NCBI RefSeq assembly: GCF_014649695.1
Contig: NZ_BMTN01000017.1
Coordinates: 62,001-126,000, forward strand
DNA from: Streptomyces kurssanovii
GTDB taxonomy: Bacteria; Actinomycetota; Actinomycetes; Streptomycetales; Streptomycetaceae
Length of the DNA stretch: 64,000 nt
Direction: 5' to 3'
Shown: in pieces, positions 18,938 to 28,628 of the stretch
How positions within the stretch are numbered: position 1 is the stretch's first letter
Layout: each line of letters begins with the position of its first letter
Position numbers and translations under genes: made by a program
The notes under the pieces: generated by a model
Databases searched by the model: none
What the model was told of the DNA's origin: nothing
The model's input: only the letters and a program-made list of their open reading frames with translations

Positions 18938-19216
18938 TCAGACGTGCCGGTGGGAACGCCTGCTTCCGGTGAAGAGCCGGTAGAGGGCGAGCAGGATCAG
19001 GGAGCCGACGATCGCCGCGATCCACGTGGAGAGGTCGAAGAAGCCGTCGATCGAGTCGACGCCGAAGATGACCTTGCCGAGCCAGCCTCCGAGAAGGCCG
19101 CCGACGATGCCGATGAGCATGGTGATGATGATGCCGCCGGGGTCCTTGCCAGGCATCAGAAGCTTCGCGATCATTCCGGCGAGCAAGCCGATGAGTATCC
19201 AGGCGATGATGCCCAT
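18938..19216 (-). CDS. GlsB/YeaQ/YmgE family stress-response membrane protein
   Basis: A 92-residue protein with three hydrophobic segments and family-typical glycine patterns: MGIIAWILIGLLAGMIAKL, IGIVGGLLGGWLG, and a last segment IAAIVGSLILLALYRL. The start at 19216 has GGGAGAGG upstream; an in-frame start at 19255 lacks one. These transglycosylase-associated-like small membrane proteins are induced by stress in many bacteria; their exact function is unknown. It converges on the adenylation fusion gene with only 27 bases between. Confidence 0.88.
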   Translation of the reverse strand: MGIIAWILIGLLAGMIAKLLMPGKDPGGIIITMLIGIVGGLLGGWLGKVIFGVDSIDGFFDLSTWIAAIVGSLILLALYRLFTGSRRSHRHV

Positions 19217-19886
19217 GATGATCCTCTCCCGGGATGTACGGCTGAGTTCAATCATCTAATGCGCCATGCAAGCGGATCCAAACCTTCCGGTCGGGCCACT
19301 GAGCGGCGCAGTCACCGAAAGGGCAGCAGAGCGTGACATCGCGGCGCCTGTTGAGGGCTTCGGCATGACGTAGGAGACCTCTGCGCGGCATTGCTTTGGC
19401 GGGCTGCCGTGCCGAGCTCCTCTTGTCGGTCGAGGGACTACCGCCCTATGCGAGGCATTCCGCGAGCGCGTGGCGCATGCAGTGCGCCCGCGGCTGCGGG
19501 GTGCCGGCGGTGGCCGCCGCCTGGCACGGCACGCGTGCAGCGGTGACGCGGATCTGGTGGAAACGGCCGGGACCGCTCCTCGCCCCCTTGATGGCCTTCA
19601 GGTGCGTGAGCAGGGTGGGAGCGAAAGGCCGCCCTTGATCACCGACATGAAGGTTCGGCCATGGCCGGTGACTGGCGGAAGGATCGGAGCAGGACTGGCG
19701 CGGCCGGCCGGATGGACAGGGAGAGCACCCCGGCTGCTTGTCCGCCATTCGGTACGTTCGGTACCGCCTTCGGCACGGTGGGTGACCGGCGGGGTTACTG
19801 TGGCGGCCGCTGTTGTTGTGATCATGGGCCGTCCGTCCGCTTACGGCTCGCTGGGCGGCCCTCCACGATCGGACAGGTACGCCTCT
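19217..19886. other. Intergenic stretch without recognisable gene
   Basis: About 670 bases between the stress membrane protein and the FGE-like gene. Open frames run through it on both strands but none has a convincing start, ribosome site or family resemblance. It must hold the two divergent promoters; no motif was clear enough to call. Confidence 0.4.
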
Positions 19887-21170
19887 ATGCCCCTCGCTTC
19901 CCCTCGTCCTCGCCGTCTCGTCAGGGCCGCCGCCGCGGCGTGTGTGCTGTCGGCGCCGCTCGCTCCGGCCGCCGCCGCAGGAACGCCCGCCGAGGGAGAC
20001 GACCGCCATCGGTCCGGCGAAGTCATCACCGTGACCACCACCAGGGTCGGTGACCCCGGTAACCCGTCGGTGGGTGTGGTCCCCTTCACGGACGCCGTCT
20101 ATCCGGACTGCGCCGAGGCCCCCGAGACGCCGAGCGGTTGCCTGACGGTCGGCAGGGTCGACCACCCGTACGAGATCGGCAAGCTCGAGATCACCGTTGC
20201 GCAGTGGCTGGCGTTTCTGAACACCGCCGACCCCGACGGACGCGACCGCTTCGACCTCTATGAGGAGAACGAAAGCGGTTCGGCCTGGCCCAAGTACGGC
20301 CAGGTCGACTTCTCAGAGGACGCCCGCAGGGGCCGTCACTATTCGTTGTCCCACCCGGAGTGGGCGGACAAGCCGTACGGCTTCGCGAACTTCCTCGACG
20401 CGGCCCGTCTCGTGAACTCCCTCGTCAACGGCCGCGTCCTCGCCAAGGAGACGCGCACCGAGGGCGCCTTCACCTACGTCACCTACAAGGTCCGCCTCTC
20501 GCCGCGGACCGAGCGCGGGATGTACGACCTCGACCGCCCGGACTCGAGGCGGACCGAGGACTCCGGCTTCGTCGTACCGAGCCAGAACGAGTGGATCAAG
20601 GCGGCCTACTACGACCCGAGCGGCGGCGGAACGTACTCGTACTGGAAGTACCCCACCAACGCGGGGGTCTTCGGCGACGGCGACGCGACCGCCCCCAGCC
20701 CCACCGTGCTCAACCCCACCACCGGCGACGTCACCAACGCTTCGACACAGCCACTCGCCTCGTACCATGCCTCCGGACAGCCGGCGCCCACCTGGTGCCC
20801 CTCGCAGGTGTCGCCCGAAGTCTGCTCCTCCGTCAACCCGATCGGACTGGACCCCGTCACCTACGCGGACGTCTACCAGGGCAGCCTCGGCACGACCGGA
20901 CAGGCCCGCACCACCTCCCCGTGGGGCACCCTCGACCAAGGCGGCAACGCGGTCGAATGGACCGACACGATCACCCCGCCCCCGACCGGCCAGGACTTCG
21001 GCCGCGTCTGGCGTCGGCTCCACGGCGGGGTGTCCAACGCACCGGCATTCCAGATGTGGCCCTCCGCGGTCGGACTCCAGCCCCAGGACAACCTCTTCTA
21101 CCACCACACCTATCCATGGCTGGGAATCCGGATCGGAGTGATCGGGGAAGTCGAGCCGGAGGAGCACTGA
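19887..21170 (+). CDS. Secreted formylglycine-generating-enzyme-like (SUMF1) domain protein
   Basis: A 427-residue protein with a signal peptide (MPLASPRPRRLVRAAAAACV, then APLAPAAAAG). The body resembles the SUMF1/EgtB/PvdO superfamily: VDHPYEIGKLEITVAQWLAF near the start, a central FVVPSQNEWIKAAYYDP, GTLDQGGNAVEWTD, and the closing WLGIRIGV. In this fold members make formylglycine or oxidise thiols, but many secreted ones have no known activity. Cys residues are few and I could not assign a catalytic pair, so enzymatic function is uncertain. The start at 19887 is chosen because it gives a clean signal peptide. Confidence 0.78.
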   Translation: MPLASPRPRRLVRAAAAACVLSAPLAPAAAAGTPAEGDDRHRSGEVITVTTTRVGDPGNPSVGVVPFTDAVYPDCAEAPETPSGCLTVGRVDHPYEIGKLEITVAQWLAFLNTADPDGRDRFDLYEENESGSAWPKYGQVDFSEDARRGRHYSLSHPEWADKPYGFANFLDAARLVNSLVNGRVLAKETRTEGAFTYVTYKVRLSPRTERGMYDLDRPDSRRTEDSGFVVPSQNEWIKAAYYDPSGGGTYSYWKYPTNAGVFGDGDATAPSPTVLNPTTGDVTNASTQPLASYHASGQPAPTWCPSQVSPEVCSSVNPIGLDPVTYADVYQGSLGTTGQARTTSPWGTLDQGGNAVEWTDTITPPPTGQDFGRVWRRLHGGVSNAPAFQMWPSAVGLQPQDNLFYHHTYPWLGIRIGVIGEVEPEEH

Positions 21171-21282
21171 AGCGAGTCGCCAAGCCGTCACACCACTGCA
21201 GCAGACCTGTACAGACGGAACGTCCCGCCAGCTCACGCGCGTCACTTGCGATCGCGGGGCAGCCGACGAGAAGGGTCCAGCC

Positions 21283-22416
21283 ATGCGGATGTCGTCTCAG
21301 GGCGTGACGGTCGTAGCTCTCCTGGCGGATCCGGATGCGCCGACGGAGATCGCGCAGCGCATGGCCCAGACACTTCCCGCGCGGCTCGCCGACAGGTCAG
21401 GCCAGGGGCGACGGTTCGACGTCGAGGTCGTCAGTGAGCCCTTCTCCTCAGGGACCGAGGATCAGCCCACCTTGATGCGCAGGATCATGGACCGCGGAAG
21501 TGCGGAGAATTGGGACATCGTCGTGGCCCTCACCGACCTTCCGCTGCACTCACACGGGCGCAAGCTCGCTGTGGATCTGAGTTACGAACACGGCTTGGCG
21601 CTGCTGTCTCTTCCCACGCTGGGGGGCTTGCGGCTGCAGACGAGGGCCCGGCGGGCCGTGGAGGAAGCCGTGCTCGGCTTGGCGGGTCCACGGGCCACTG
21701 CGGCTGAAGGACCTCCGCAGAGTCAGCCGCTGCTGGGGCCCTTCGCCGGTCGTCTCGCGCCTATCCACCCGGGCCCGGTCGGTGTCGAGGAGACGGCCGA
21801 CCTTCGGTACGTCGTCAGCGGGCCGCGCGGTTACCTGAGGGTGCTCGTCGGTATGGTCCGCGCCAACCGGCCGTGGCGGTTGGTGCCGGGCTTGTCGAAA
21901 GCCCTGGCGGCCGCACTCGCCACGGGAGCCATCGCCACCATGAACTCCACCACCTGGAGCCTCGCTGAGGCCCTGAGCGCGCCACGCCTCGTGACCGCCA
22001 TGATCGGATCCATCGGGCTCATGATCGGTTGGCTGATCGTAGACGGGCAGCTGTGGCACCGAACAACCAAGGGCTCGCCGGAGGCGAGGCAGAAGGCGAG
22101 GCTCTACAACGCCTCGACGGTCCTGACCGTGGGTATCGGGGTGCTCGTCTGCTACGGAGGCTTGGTCGTCATCAACTTGGCCTGGGCACTGTTCATTCTC
22201 AACGACCGAGTGTTCGCTTCCACGACAGGAACCCCGCTGCACGCCACGGACTACTTGACGTTGTCCTGGCTCGTCGCTTCCGTCGCCACCGTGGGCGGCG
22301 CGCTGGGATCAGGCTTGGAAAGCGACGAGGCGATCCGTGCAGCCGCCTACTCCAAGCGCGAACAGGAACGTCGCCGCATGCTCCAGGACGACCACGGTGA
22401 CCAGCCCTCGAACTGA
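21283..22416 (+). CDS. Unknown integral membrane protein with N-terminal soluble domain
   Basis: A 377-residue protein. Residues 1-150 are soluble and alpha/beta-like (GVTVVALLADPDAP; WDIVVALTDLPLHSHGRKLA). Residues about 200-350 contain four hydrophobic segments including LATGAIATMNSTTW, LVTAMIGSIGLMIGWLIV, VGIGVLVCYGGLVVINLAWA and a final one near 320. A charged tail follows (SKREQERRRMLQDD). The start has GAGAAGGG upstream. I recognise it as a conserved actinobacterial hypothetical type but know no function. Confidence 0.8.
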   Translation: MRMSSQGVTVVALLADPDAPTEIAQRMAQTLPARLADRSGQGRRFDVEVVSEPFSSGTEDQPTLMRRIMDRGSAENWDIVVALTDLPLHSHGRKLAVDLSYEHGLALLSLPTLGGLRLQTRARRAVEEAVLGLAGPRATAAEGPPQSQPLLGPFAGRLAPIHPGPVGVEETADLRYVVSGPRGYLRVLVGMVRANRPWRLVPGLSKALAAALATGAIATMNSTTWSLAEALSAPRLVTAMIGSIGLMIGWLIVDGQLWHRTTKGSPEARQKARLYNASTVLTVGIGVLVCYGGLVVINLAWALFILNDRVFASTTGTPLHATDYLTLSWLVASVATVGGALGSGLESDEAIRAAAYSKREQERRRMLQDDHGDQPSN

Positions 22417-23176
22417 ACCGATACCGACGTATACCGGGGCGGTGCCTCTGCCCATCCCGCCAAGTAAACACACGGGCGGGACGCGCGGCCGGCCACGCGG
22501 AGGTGCCAAGATCCCGAACAGGACAGACGATCTCTCCCTTGGTCGGGCTTCCATGCGGCCACCCACCCGCGGCCCCGGTCGGCGCAGTGTCCAGATCCTC
22601 GGTCACCTCCGGCAGCAGGCGCAGCACTGCCAGGTCCGCGAGCAAGCAGCCGTGAGACACGGTCCACGTCCACCAGGTCGAGGGAGGACGTCACAACACC
22701 AGCACAGGCGACAGATAGCCCTGTGCCCGCGATGCCGCGTACAGCGCCAAAACGTAGAGCGCTCGGGGGCATAGGTGTACGTCACGGTGGATGGGGCCGA
22801 CTCCGTGACCCTGGCCGGGCGATCGAGCCGTCGTACTCGGCGGTTGTTGCTTCCGCCATCTGCATCGGTGTAGGAGATCGGCCAGGCCTGCTGCACCACT
22901 CACGCCTGACCGTGACCTGGCATCTGCCGGCCTGCCCGCACTACGCCGGCGATCGCATCGTCGCGGGCCAAGAGGACTGAGCTCAGGAGCGCCCGATCCG
23001 GCGTCGTACCGAGGCGGGCAGGCGGAGCGCGTGGTGCGGGAACGTCAGCGGCCGGGCCTCCCTGTGAAACCCCTGCCAGGACGCACCGGATATGTGAACT
23101 GCCGTACGGAGCAAAGGTGTTGGGTCATAGGTTGTGACCAGGACTCCTCGCTTCGGCTGAAAGACAGACGGTAGAC
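22417..23176. other. Intergenic stretch with an RHS-like remnant
   Basis: About 760 bases with no intact gene. On the minus strand near 22770-22890 a short run resembles RHS/YD repeats (see separate entry). Elsewhere I see nothing coding. Confidence 0.45.
22770..22890 (-). pseudogene. RHS/YD-repeat fragment
   Basis: The minus strand reads WPISYTDADGG, RRLDRPARVTESAPS and TVTYTY in one frame, the rhythm of RHS repeats (Tyr-Asp, DxxGRxT, then xTYTYD). Only about 40 residues remain, with no start and disrupted text on both sides, so it is a relic of an RHS-family toxin or wall protein. Confidence 0.4.
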
Positions 23177-23992
23177 ATGACCGACTACGCGACCACGCCT
23201 GGACCGGCGGCGCATCAGAAGATCGACACCTCGGTGCCGCACTCGGCCCGTATCTGGAACTACTGGCTGGGCGGGAAGGACAACTACCCGGTCGACGAGC
23301 AGGCCGGTGACGCCTACACCGCCGTGTTCCCCGGCATCGTGACCATCGCCCGCAGCAGTCGTGCCTTCCTGCGCCGCAGCATCACGTACTTGGTCGCCGA
23401 GGCGGGCATACGCCAGTTCCTCGACGTCGGGACCGGCCTGCCGACCGCCGACAACACCCACGAGGTCGCCCAGCGGATCGACCCAGGGACCCGGATCGTG
23501 TACGTCGACAACGACCCGATGGTCCTGGCACACGCCCGAGCCCTGCTCTACTCCACGCCGGAGGGAGCTACAGCCTACGTCGACTCCGACGCGCTCGACC
23601 CGGACCGCATCCTCGCGGCCGCCGCCGCCACTCTGGACTTCAGCCGACCCACCGCCCTCATCCTCAGCAACATCCTGGGCCACGTCGCCGACTACGATCA
23701 GGCGCGCTCCATCGTCACGCGCCTGATGGGAGCGCTGCCCTCCGGCAGCTACCTCTCCATCAACGATGGTTCGCGAGGCATCGACCCGGTCTTCGAGCAG
23801 GCCCAGGACGCGTATAACGAGAGCGGCGCCGTTCCGTACAACTTGCGCACCGTCGACGAGATCACCTCGTTCTTCGACGGTCTGGAACTCCTGGACCCCG
23901 GCGTCGTCCCGGTCCCCCACTGGCGGCCCGGCCCCACCGACTCGGCCCCGGAAGTCATCGCCGAACACGGCGGCCTCGCCCGCAAGCCATGA
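23177..23992 (+). CDS. SAV2177/DUF574-family S-adenosyl methyltransferase
   Basis: A 271-residue protein of the actinobacterial Methyltransf_19 family. The N terminus has the hallmark SVPHSARIWNYWLGGKDNY; the cofactor site is QFLDVGTGLPTADNTHEVA, followed by RIVYVDNDPMVLAHAR. A later acidic strand is ALILSNILGHVAD. Streptomyces genomes carry many paralogues, often next to regulators; the methyl acceptor is not known. It stands alone here. Confidence 0.92.
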   Translation: MTDYATTPGPAAHQKIDTSVPHSARIWNYWLGGKDNYPVDEQAGDAYTAVFPGIVTIARSSRAFLRRSITYLVAEAGIRQFLDVGTGLPTADNTHEVAQRIDPGTRIVYVDNDPMVLAHARALLYSTPEGATAYVDSDALDPDRILAAAAATLDFSRPTALILSNILGHVADYDQARSIVTRLMGALPSGSYLSINDGSRGIDPVFEQAQDAYNESGAVPYNLRTVDEITSFFDGLELLDPGVVPVPHWRPGPTDSAPEVIAEHGGLARKP

Positions 23993-24389
23993 CGTCGCAC
24001 GCTGTGACGCCGTGATGTGAGGCCGCACGGAAGGAGCGCGCGGCGGGCTGCGCGTTGTGCCGGGCAAACGCGTGCACCATCCGTACCCGTGGAGGCAGCT
24101 GCAGCTCTACTGGGCCGGTTGGGGGTCGATGACGGTCTCCCTCGCAGGGACCGTCGGTAAAGGTCTTGAGCGCCTCGAGCCCGGCCGCCTCCGCCGGGGC
24201 CCGAGCCATGCACCCGGCCCCGCGACACCACGCCATGAGACCCGGAGAACCGGCGCAACATGGAGGAGACCCGACCACACGCCACGCCAAAGCCTCTCAA
24301 GCATCCAGTCCCGACCGGAGATCGAGTGGACGGCGCGCTTCACGTCTCAGATGCCACCCGCTTTCGTCGGCGGAAGTGCCTGTGTGTGA
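23993..24389. other. Intergenic, nothing recognised
   Basis: About 400 bases. Minus-strand open text exists but gives no family match or plausible start. The 3' ends of two convergent genes flank it, so terminators are expected, yet no strong hairpin was evident. Confidence 0.4.
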
Positions 24390-25229
24390 TCACGGTTGCA
24401 GGCGAGCGGTGTGGTCGGGGTGGTTTCTGGTGCGGCGGGCTTCCTTCATCTCCGACTCATACAAATGATCTTTTCCGTCGACGAGCTGGTTACGGAGGTC
24501 CTCCTCCAGCGTTTGAAACGGCCGGTAGTACGTGCTGTTGTAGGCCTCGACCATCTGAAAAGTCCAGTGGCCGGGGATGACATTGCGGCCGAGGATCTCC
24601 TCCTCCACCCGCTTCGCCTGCTCCGCATGACCGGCCTCACGCAGCAGACGAACCGCATCATCCAAAATCAGGTCAGCGGTGCCCGTCAGTTGATGGAACT
24701 CGTACAATGCGCCGCGGGCCCGCTCCGTCGTCTCCAACGCCTTGGACAGCGCTCCCAACGCTTCCACCGTCGCGTCGGACACACCTTTGGGTCGCTGATG
24801 ATCAGCATCAGGCTGCTGCAAATGGTTCGTCACGTCAGGCACTGTTCCCCGCTCCACTACTTCGGTACGGAACTTCGCTCGGTCGGCGGGTGCTGAGCCC
24901 GTCCGATCCCCGCACGGACCTCTGCAGCCGCTCCGCAGGGACTGCGTCATCCGGCCCGCCGCTATGACCTCGAGGACGCCGGTCACGAGGGCGACACTGC
25001 TGTCGGAGACATCAGCGACGCAGGCCGGTGCGTCGGTCCATTCCACCAAGGCGAACAGGTAATCGTCCTCCCAGATGCCCTGCTCCAACTGCAGGGTCTG
25101 CCAGCCGCCCGGTCGCGGCTGCCACTCGTGCACGTCGTCCCTCAGCCCTGGACCGGTACTGCCGAACAGGGGTGCTTCCAGCAGTGGGCGCTCACTGCGC
25201 GCAAAGACCACATGACCGGAAAAGCCCAT
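24390..25229 (-). CDS. Apparent fusion of two unknown Streptomyces proteins
   Basis: The open frame codes for 279 residues made of two unlike parts. Residues 1-90 (MGFSGHVVFARSERPLLEA; RPGGWQTLQLEQGIWEDDYL) look like the beginning of a conserved actinobacterial hypothetical, then the text becomes disordered (residues 95-130). Residues about 133-279 look like a second protein of 147 residues, helical and charged (ALGALSKALETTERARGALY; EEEILGRNVIPGHWTFQMVE; ending in a basic tail). A GTG at 24833 would start that second part by itself. The whole may be a deletion fusion, or a truncated gene followed in frame by an intact one. Confidence 0.65.
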   Translation of the reverse strand: MGFSGHVVFARSERPLLEAPLFGSTGPGLRDDVHEWQPRPGGWQTLQLEQGIWEDDYLFALVEWTDAPACVADVSDSSVALVTGVLEVIAAGRMTQSLRSGCRGPCGDRTGSAPADRAKFRTEVVERGTVPDVTNHLQQPDADHQRPKGVSDATVEALGALSKALETTERARGALYEFHQLTGTADLILDDAVRLLREAGHAEQAKRVEEEILGRNVIPGHWTFQMVEAYNSTYYRPFQTLEEDLRNQLVDGKDHLYESEMKEARRTRNHPDHTARLQP

Positions 25230-25316
25230 GGAACCTCCTCGTCGAATACCAGCGCACCCTACGAGCTGTCACTGACACCACCAGTGCTGGCCGATTGTTG
25301 CTCCCGACCGACTGGC

Positions 25317-25945
25317 TCACCGGATCAATCGGCGGTAGCCGATCAGGGTCGCGGCTATGCCGACGATGGCAAGAAAGTGCTCGGCCTTGCGTTCGTAGCG
25401 GCGGTGGAGGCGTCGGCAGCCGGCCAGCCAGGACACGGTTCTCTCGACCACCCAACGATGTCGGCCCAGCCGCTGTGAGGACTCGACGCCCTTGCGGGCG
25501 ATGCGGTGGCGGATCCCCCGTTCGCGGAGCCACCGGCGCAGGTGGTCGTAGTCGTATCCCTTGTGCGTGCAGTTTCGCCGGACGCTGGCGCCGCGGGCTC
25601 CGGAGGGACCGGATGGGCGGGATACCGCGCACGAGGGGCTCCAGGCCCTGGCTGTCGTGCATGTTCGCGCCGAAGATGCCCAGGGACAGCGGCCGTCCAT
25701 TCCGGTCACAGATCAGGTGGATCTTCGATCCCAGCTTGCCGCGATCGGTCGGATTCGGTCCCGTCAATGACCCCCTTTTGCAGCCCGGACGCTGACTGAG
25801 TCGATCGCGCACCGTGACCGGTCCAGCTCGCCTCGGGCGCCGAGCTCGTCGAGGACGACGCGGTAGAGCCGGGCCCGGACCCGGTCCCGGCTCCACTGAA
25901 TGTCGGGCAACGGGAACAACACCACCTCCTGGCTGGCCGACGCTC
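25317..25945 (-). pseudogene. IS5-family transposase remnant (frameshifted)
   Basis: The minus strand carries an IS5-type DDE transposase spread over three frames: RDELGARGELDRSRCAIDSVSV-like text near 25830, then TGPNPTDRGKLGSKIHLICD and ANMHDSQGLEPLVRGIPPIR, then KGYDYDHLRRWLRERGIRHR and WVVERTVSWLAGCRRLHRRY to the stop at 25317. At least two frameshifts separate these parts and the N-terminal 90 or so residues are missing. Some IS5 elements use one programmed frameshift, but two shifts plus truncation mean it is dead. Confidence 0.8.
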
Positions 25946-26149
25946 ATCGTCGCGATCCCCGCGACCGCCGTGGGGCGGCACCTGCACCGGGACGGTCACC
26001 CACTCAAGTCACGTAACCGGTTCGCGCGGCCGACCTGTGTCACCTGCCGTCGGGTGGCATCTTCCTGTGGGTGCGGGCGTGATGACTCGGTCACACGGAC
26101 GAGCCTTCAGCAGCGCGTCATTCGCGGGGGCGGGCAGTACGTTGCAGAC

Positions 26150-26266
26150 ATGGATCAAGGTCGCAGAAAGGCTCTTAGGGATATGGCTGTCAGTGTTGCG
26201 GTGGGTGCAGCGATCGCGGGGCTCGTGCTCCTCGTCGTGTTCCTTGCCAGCGGCGTTCAGTTCTGA
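26150..26266 (+). CDS. Possible 38-residue single-span membrane peptide
   Basis: A short open frame codes for MDQGRRKALRDMAV followed by one strong hydrophobic helix and the end FLASGVQF. The basic N terminus and single span look like a genuine small membrane protein, but there is no clear ribosome site and no family known to me. It lies between a broken IS and other small ORFs. Confidence 0.35.
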   Translation: MDQGRRKALRDMAVSVAVGAAIAGLVLLVVFLASGVQF

Positions 26267-26497
26267 TCAGGCTTCCCGCGGGAATCGGGCGGGAGGTTCT
26301 GCACCCAAGCCCGAAGAGGCTCATCGGTTGAGTGGGGGCCGGTGACACGCCGTAGAGCCAGTGGCAGGACTCCTGCTGGGAGTTGTCCTGCTGGGCCGGA
26401 CCGTCAACCACCGCCGGCCCTGTCGCCGCCAAAGCAGAACCTGCTTGGCGACGTTGACCGGGCCGTTGCCCATCCCTGGCTCGCGCGTTGACTGGGC

Positions 26498-26692
26498 ATG
26501 GAGTCTCGCGGTGATGACGCGGTGCGGTACGCGACCTTGGCCGGGGCCTACTGGCTGGACACTCCCACAGCCGAAGCGCGGGAGCATACCCCCGACCGGC
26601 ATGCCCGGGGCAGCCGGGTGATGCTACTGACGACGGCTGCGGCAAGTGTGCTCATCGCAGTGGTGCTGGGAATCGGCGGACGGCTGGGCTGA
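26498..26692 (+). CDS. Possible 64-residue small membrane protein
   Basis: A 64-residue frame with a soluble N-terminal half (GDDAVRYATLAGAYWLDTPT) and a C-terminal hydrophobic span (LLTTAAASVLIAVVLGIGG). No ribosome site of note precedes the ATG. The composition is protein-like, but it could be chance in GC-rich DNA. Confidence 0.35.
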   Translation: MESRGDDAVRYATLAGAYWLDTPTAEAREHTPDRHARGSRVMLLTTAAASVLIAVVLGIGGRLG

Positions 26693-27450
26693 GAAGGCCG
26701 TTAACGCGGCCCCTGCCCCAGAGCTCGCACAGCCCGCGACGACATCGGACGCCAAGGCGGCCCTGCATCCCCGGCTGGGGAGGAGGGCCGCCGGTTCCGC
26801 GGTCGGTCGCGGGCGGGTGCAGCCAGAGCGCGGTCTGCGCCATGATCAAACGACCGGCGGCCCTGAGAGTCAAACGCGAAGAGCCAGCCGCCGGCCCGGG
26901 CCTTGCGTGGGGTCGATGTCCGCCTCGCCCCTGCGGTCGGCTTGCCTGCTCTGAGCGCGGAGCCGGCGGGCCTGGCCCTGAAGCGGACGGCGCTTGGCCG
27001 GGCCCGTGCTCGCGGTGTGCCTGACGCTGCGGTTGTGCTCTCTGTGAACCGGAACGGTCATCTCCGTGCGCCCGCTGTCTTGTGGGCGGCTCCGGAGTGA
27101 GTCGGAGGGTTCTTCGCAACCCCTGCGAGATATTGCGCGCTTCACGTCGCACATATCTACGGCCGCTGCTTCATTGACGGGCCCGTCCGCGACGCAGGAC
27201 GGTGTGAGTGGATTCGTTTCGCGGGGACGCTGTTCGTCCGAGTGACCCGGCCGGGCAGATTCCGACTGTCGATCCCCCCGCGACAGTTCTCTTCCTACGC
27301 GGTGTGCCCTCTGCATGCCGAGTTCATTCTTCCTCGGAACTCGTTGCCGAGGTTCCTTCCCCTAGGGGTTCTCGCGTCGTTGTATGTCGCGTTCCGACGT
27401 TTTCAGGGCCCTTGTGCTCGGAAAACAAGCACAGACACAAAGGAGACATC
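26693..27450. other. Long leader or intergenic stretch before the FG-GAP gene
   Basis: About 760 bases with no supported gene. The last 200 bases are less GC-rich than the surroundings and likely hold the promoter and leader of the following secreted protein gene. No operator could be named. Confidence 0.4.
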
Positions 27451-28599
27451 ATGGCACCGAACCGTCCGACCGTCAGAAGCTGGAGGGGCCGCGGATTCCT
27501 GGTAGCGGTCCTGGTGGCGGTCATGGCTCTGTTCACGGCGCAGGGCACCGCATGGGCGGCCGCACCGGACTTCGCTACCCACGTCGACTACGCGGTCGGG
27601 GGTGCTCCGACAGACGTTCTGGTAGCCGACTTCGACGAGGACGGCTTCGACGACCAGGCCACGGTCGACTCGGACGACGACACGCTGTCGGTGCTGCTGG
27701 GCAACGGAGACGGCACCTTCGACACCAAGGTCACCTACGCCATCGGTGACTATCCCGACGGCATCCAGCTCGGCGACTTCAACGAGGACGGCGACATCGA
27801 CCTGGTGACCGCCGACACCCTCGACAACACGGTGTCCATCCTGCTGGGCAACGGAGACGGCACGTTCGACGCCAGGGTCGCCTACGGCACTGCCACATGG
27901 CCCTACAAGGTGGCGACGGACGATTTCGACGAGGACGGCAACGCCGACCTGGCCGTCACCGCCTTCGACGGGGGAGCCGTGTCGATCCTGCTCGGCAACG
28001 GGGACGGGACCTTCGACACCACCGTCGACTACGGAACGGGGACAAATCCGTACGGCGTGGCGGCAGCCGATTTCGACGAGGACGCCAACGTCGACCTGAT
28101 CGTGTCCAACTTCGGTTCGGACACCGTCTCGGTGCTGCTGGGCAACGGGGACGGGACGTTCGACACCAAAGTCGACTACGCGACGGGACCCCTGCCCAAC
28201 CAGGCCGTGGTGGGCGACTTCGACGTCGACGGCAACGTGGACGTGGCGGTTGCCAATCTGGACGATGCCTCGTTGTCGGTGCTTCTGGGCAATGGTGACG
28301 GCACATTGGACACCAAAGTCGACTACACCACGGGTATTGCACCGTTCTCGTTGGCCGTCGCCGACCTCGACGGCGACTCGGCCCTCGACCTCATGACGGG
28401 CGACTCAATCGACAACACCGTCTCGGTCCTCCCGGGCAACGGGAATGGCACCTTCGCCACCAAGGTGGCCTTCGCTGTCGACGAGGGGCCGTTCGGCGTG
28501 GCGGTGGGGGAGTTCAACGAGGACACCCGTCCTGACGTGACATCCGCCAGCTACGCCGAAGACTCGGTATCGGTACTCCTCAACACCACGACGCCGTAG
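27451..28599 (+). CDS. Secreted FG-GAP/VCBS repeat protein
   Basis: A 382-residue secreted protein. A signal peptide (GRGFLVAVLVAVMALFTAQG, cleaved after AWAA) is followed by seven near-identical repeats of about 49 residues, each with an Asp-rich calcium-type loop (such as DFDEDGFDDQ or DFNEDGDIDL) and the motif LLGNGDGTFDTKV. Such repeats form a beta-propeller; seven units would close one. There is no catalytic domain, anchor or LPXTG signal. The ribosome site AAAGGAG is strong. A shared terminator hairpin separates it from the convergent surface-protein operon, suggesting but not proving a joint extracellular role. Confidence 0.88.
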   Translation: MAPNRPTVRSWRGRGFLVAVLVAVMALFTAQGTAWAAAPDFATHVDYAVGGAPTDVLVADFDEDGFDDQATVDSDDDTLSVLLGNGDGTFDTKVTYAIGDYPDGIQLGDFNEDGDIDLVTADTLDNTVSILLGNGDGTFDARVAYGTATWPYKVATDDFDEDGNADLAVTAFDGGAVSILLGNGDGTFDTTVDYGTGTNPYGVAAADFDEDANVDLIVSNFGSDTVSVLLGNGDGTFDTKVDYATGPLPNQAVVGDFDVDGNVDVAVANLDDASLSVLLGNGDGTLDTKVDYTTGIAPFSLAVADLDGDSALDLMTGDSIDNTVSVLPGNGNGTFATKVAFAVDEGPFGVAVGEFNEDTRPDVTSASYAEDSVSVLLNTTTP

Positions 28600-28600
28600 A

Positions 28601-28628
28601 CGCCGGACGGCGCCACGGCCATCCGGCG
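28601..28628. terminator. Bidirectional hairpin between convergent genes
   Basis: CGCCGGACGGC pairs with GCCATCCGGCG (one mismatch) exactly between the stop codons of the FG-GAP gene and the minus-strand surface protein. Confidence 0.7.

Noticed and set aside
23955-24300. Minus-strand open text after the SAV2177-type methyltransferase
   Set aside because: It has no start with a ribosome site and no family resemblance; composition is that of a frame shadow.
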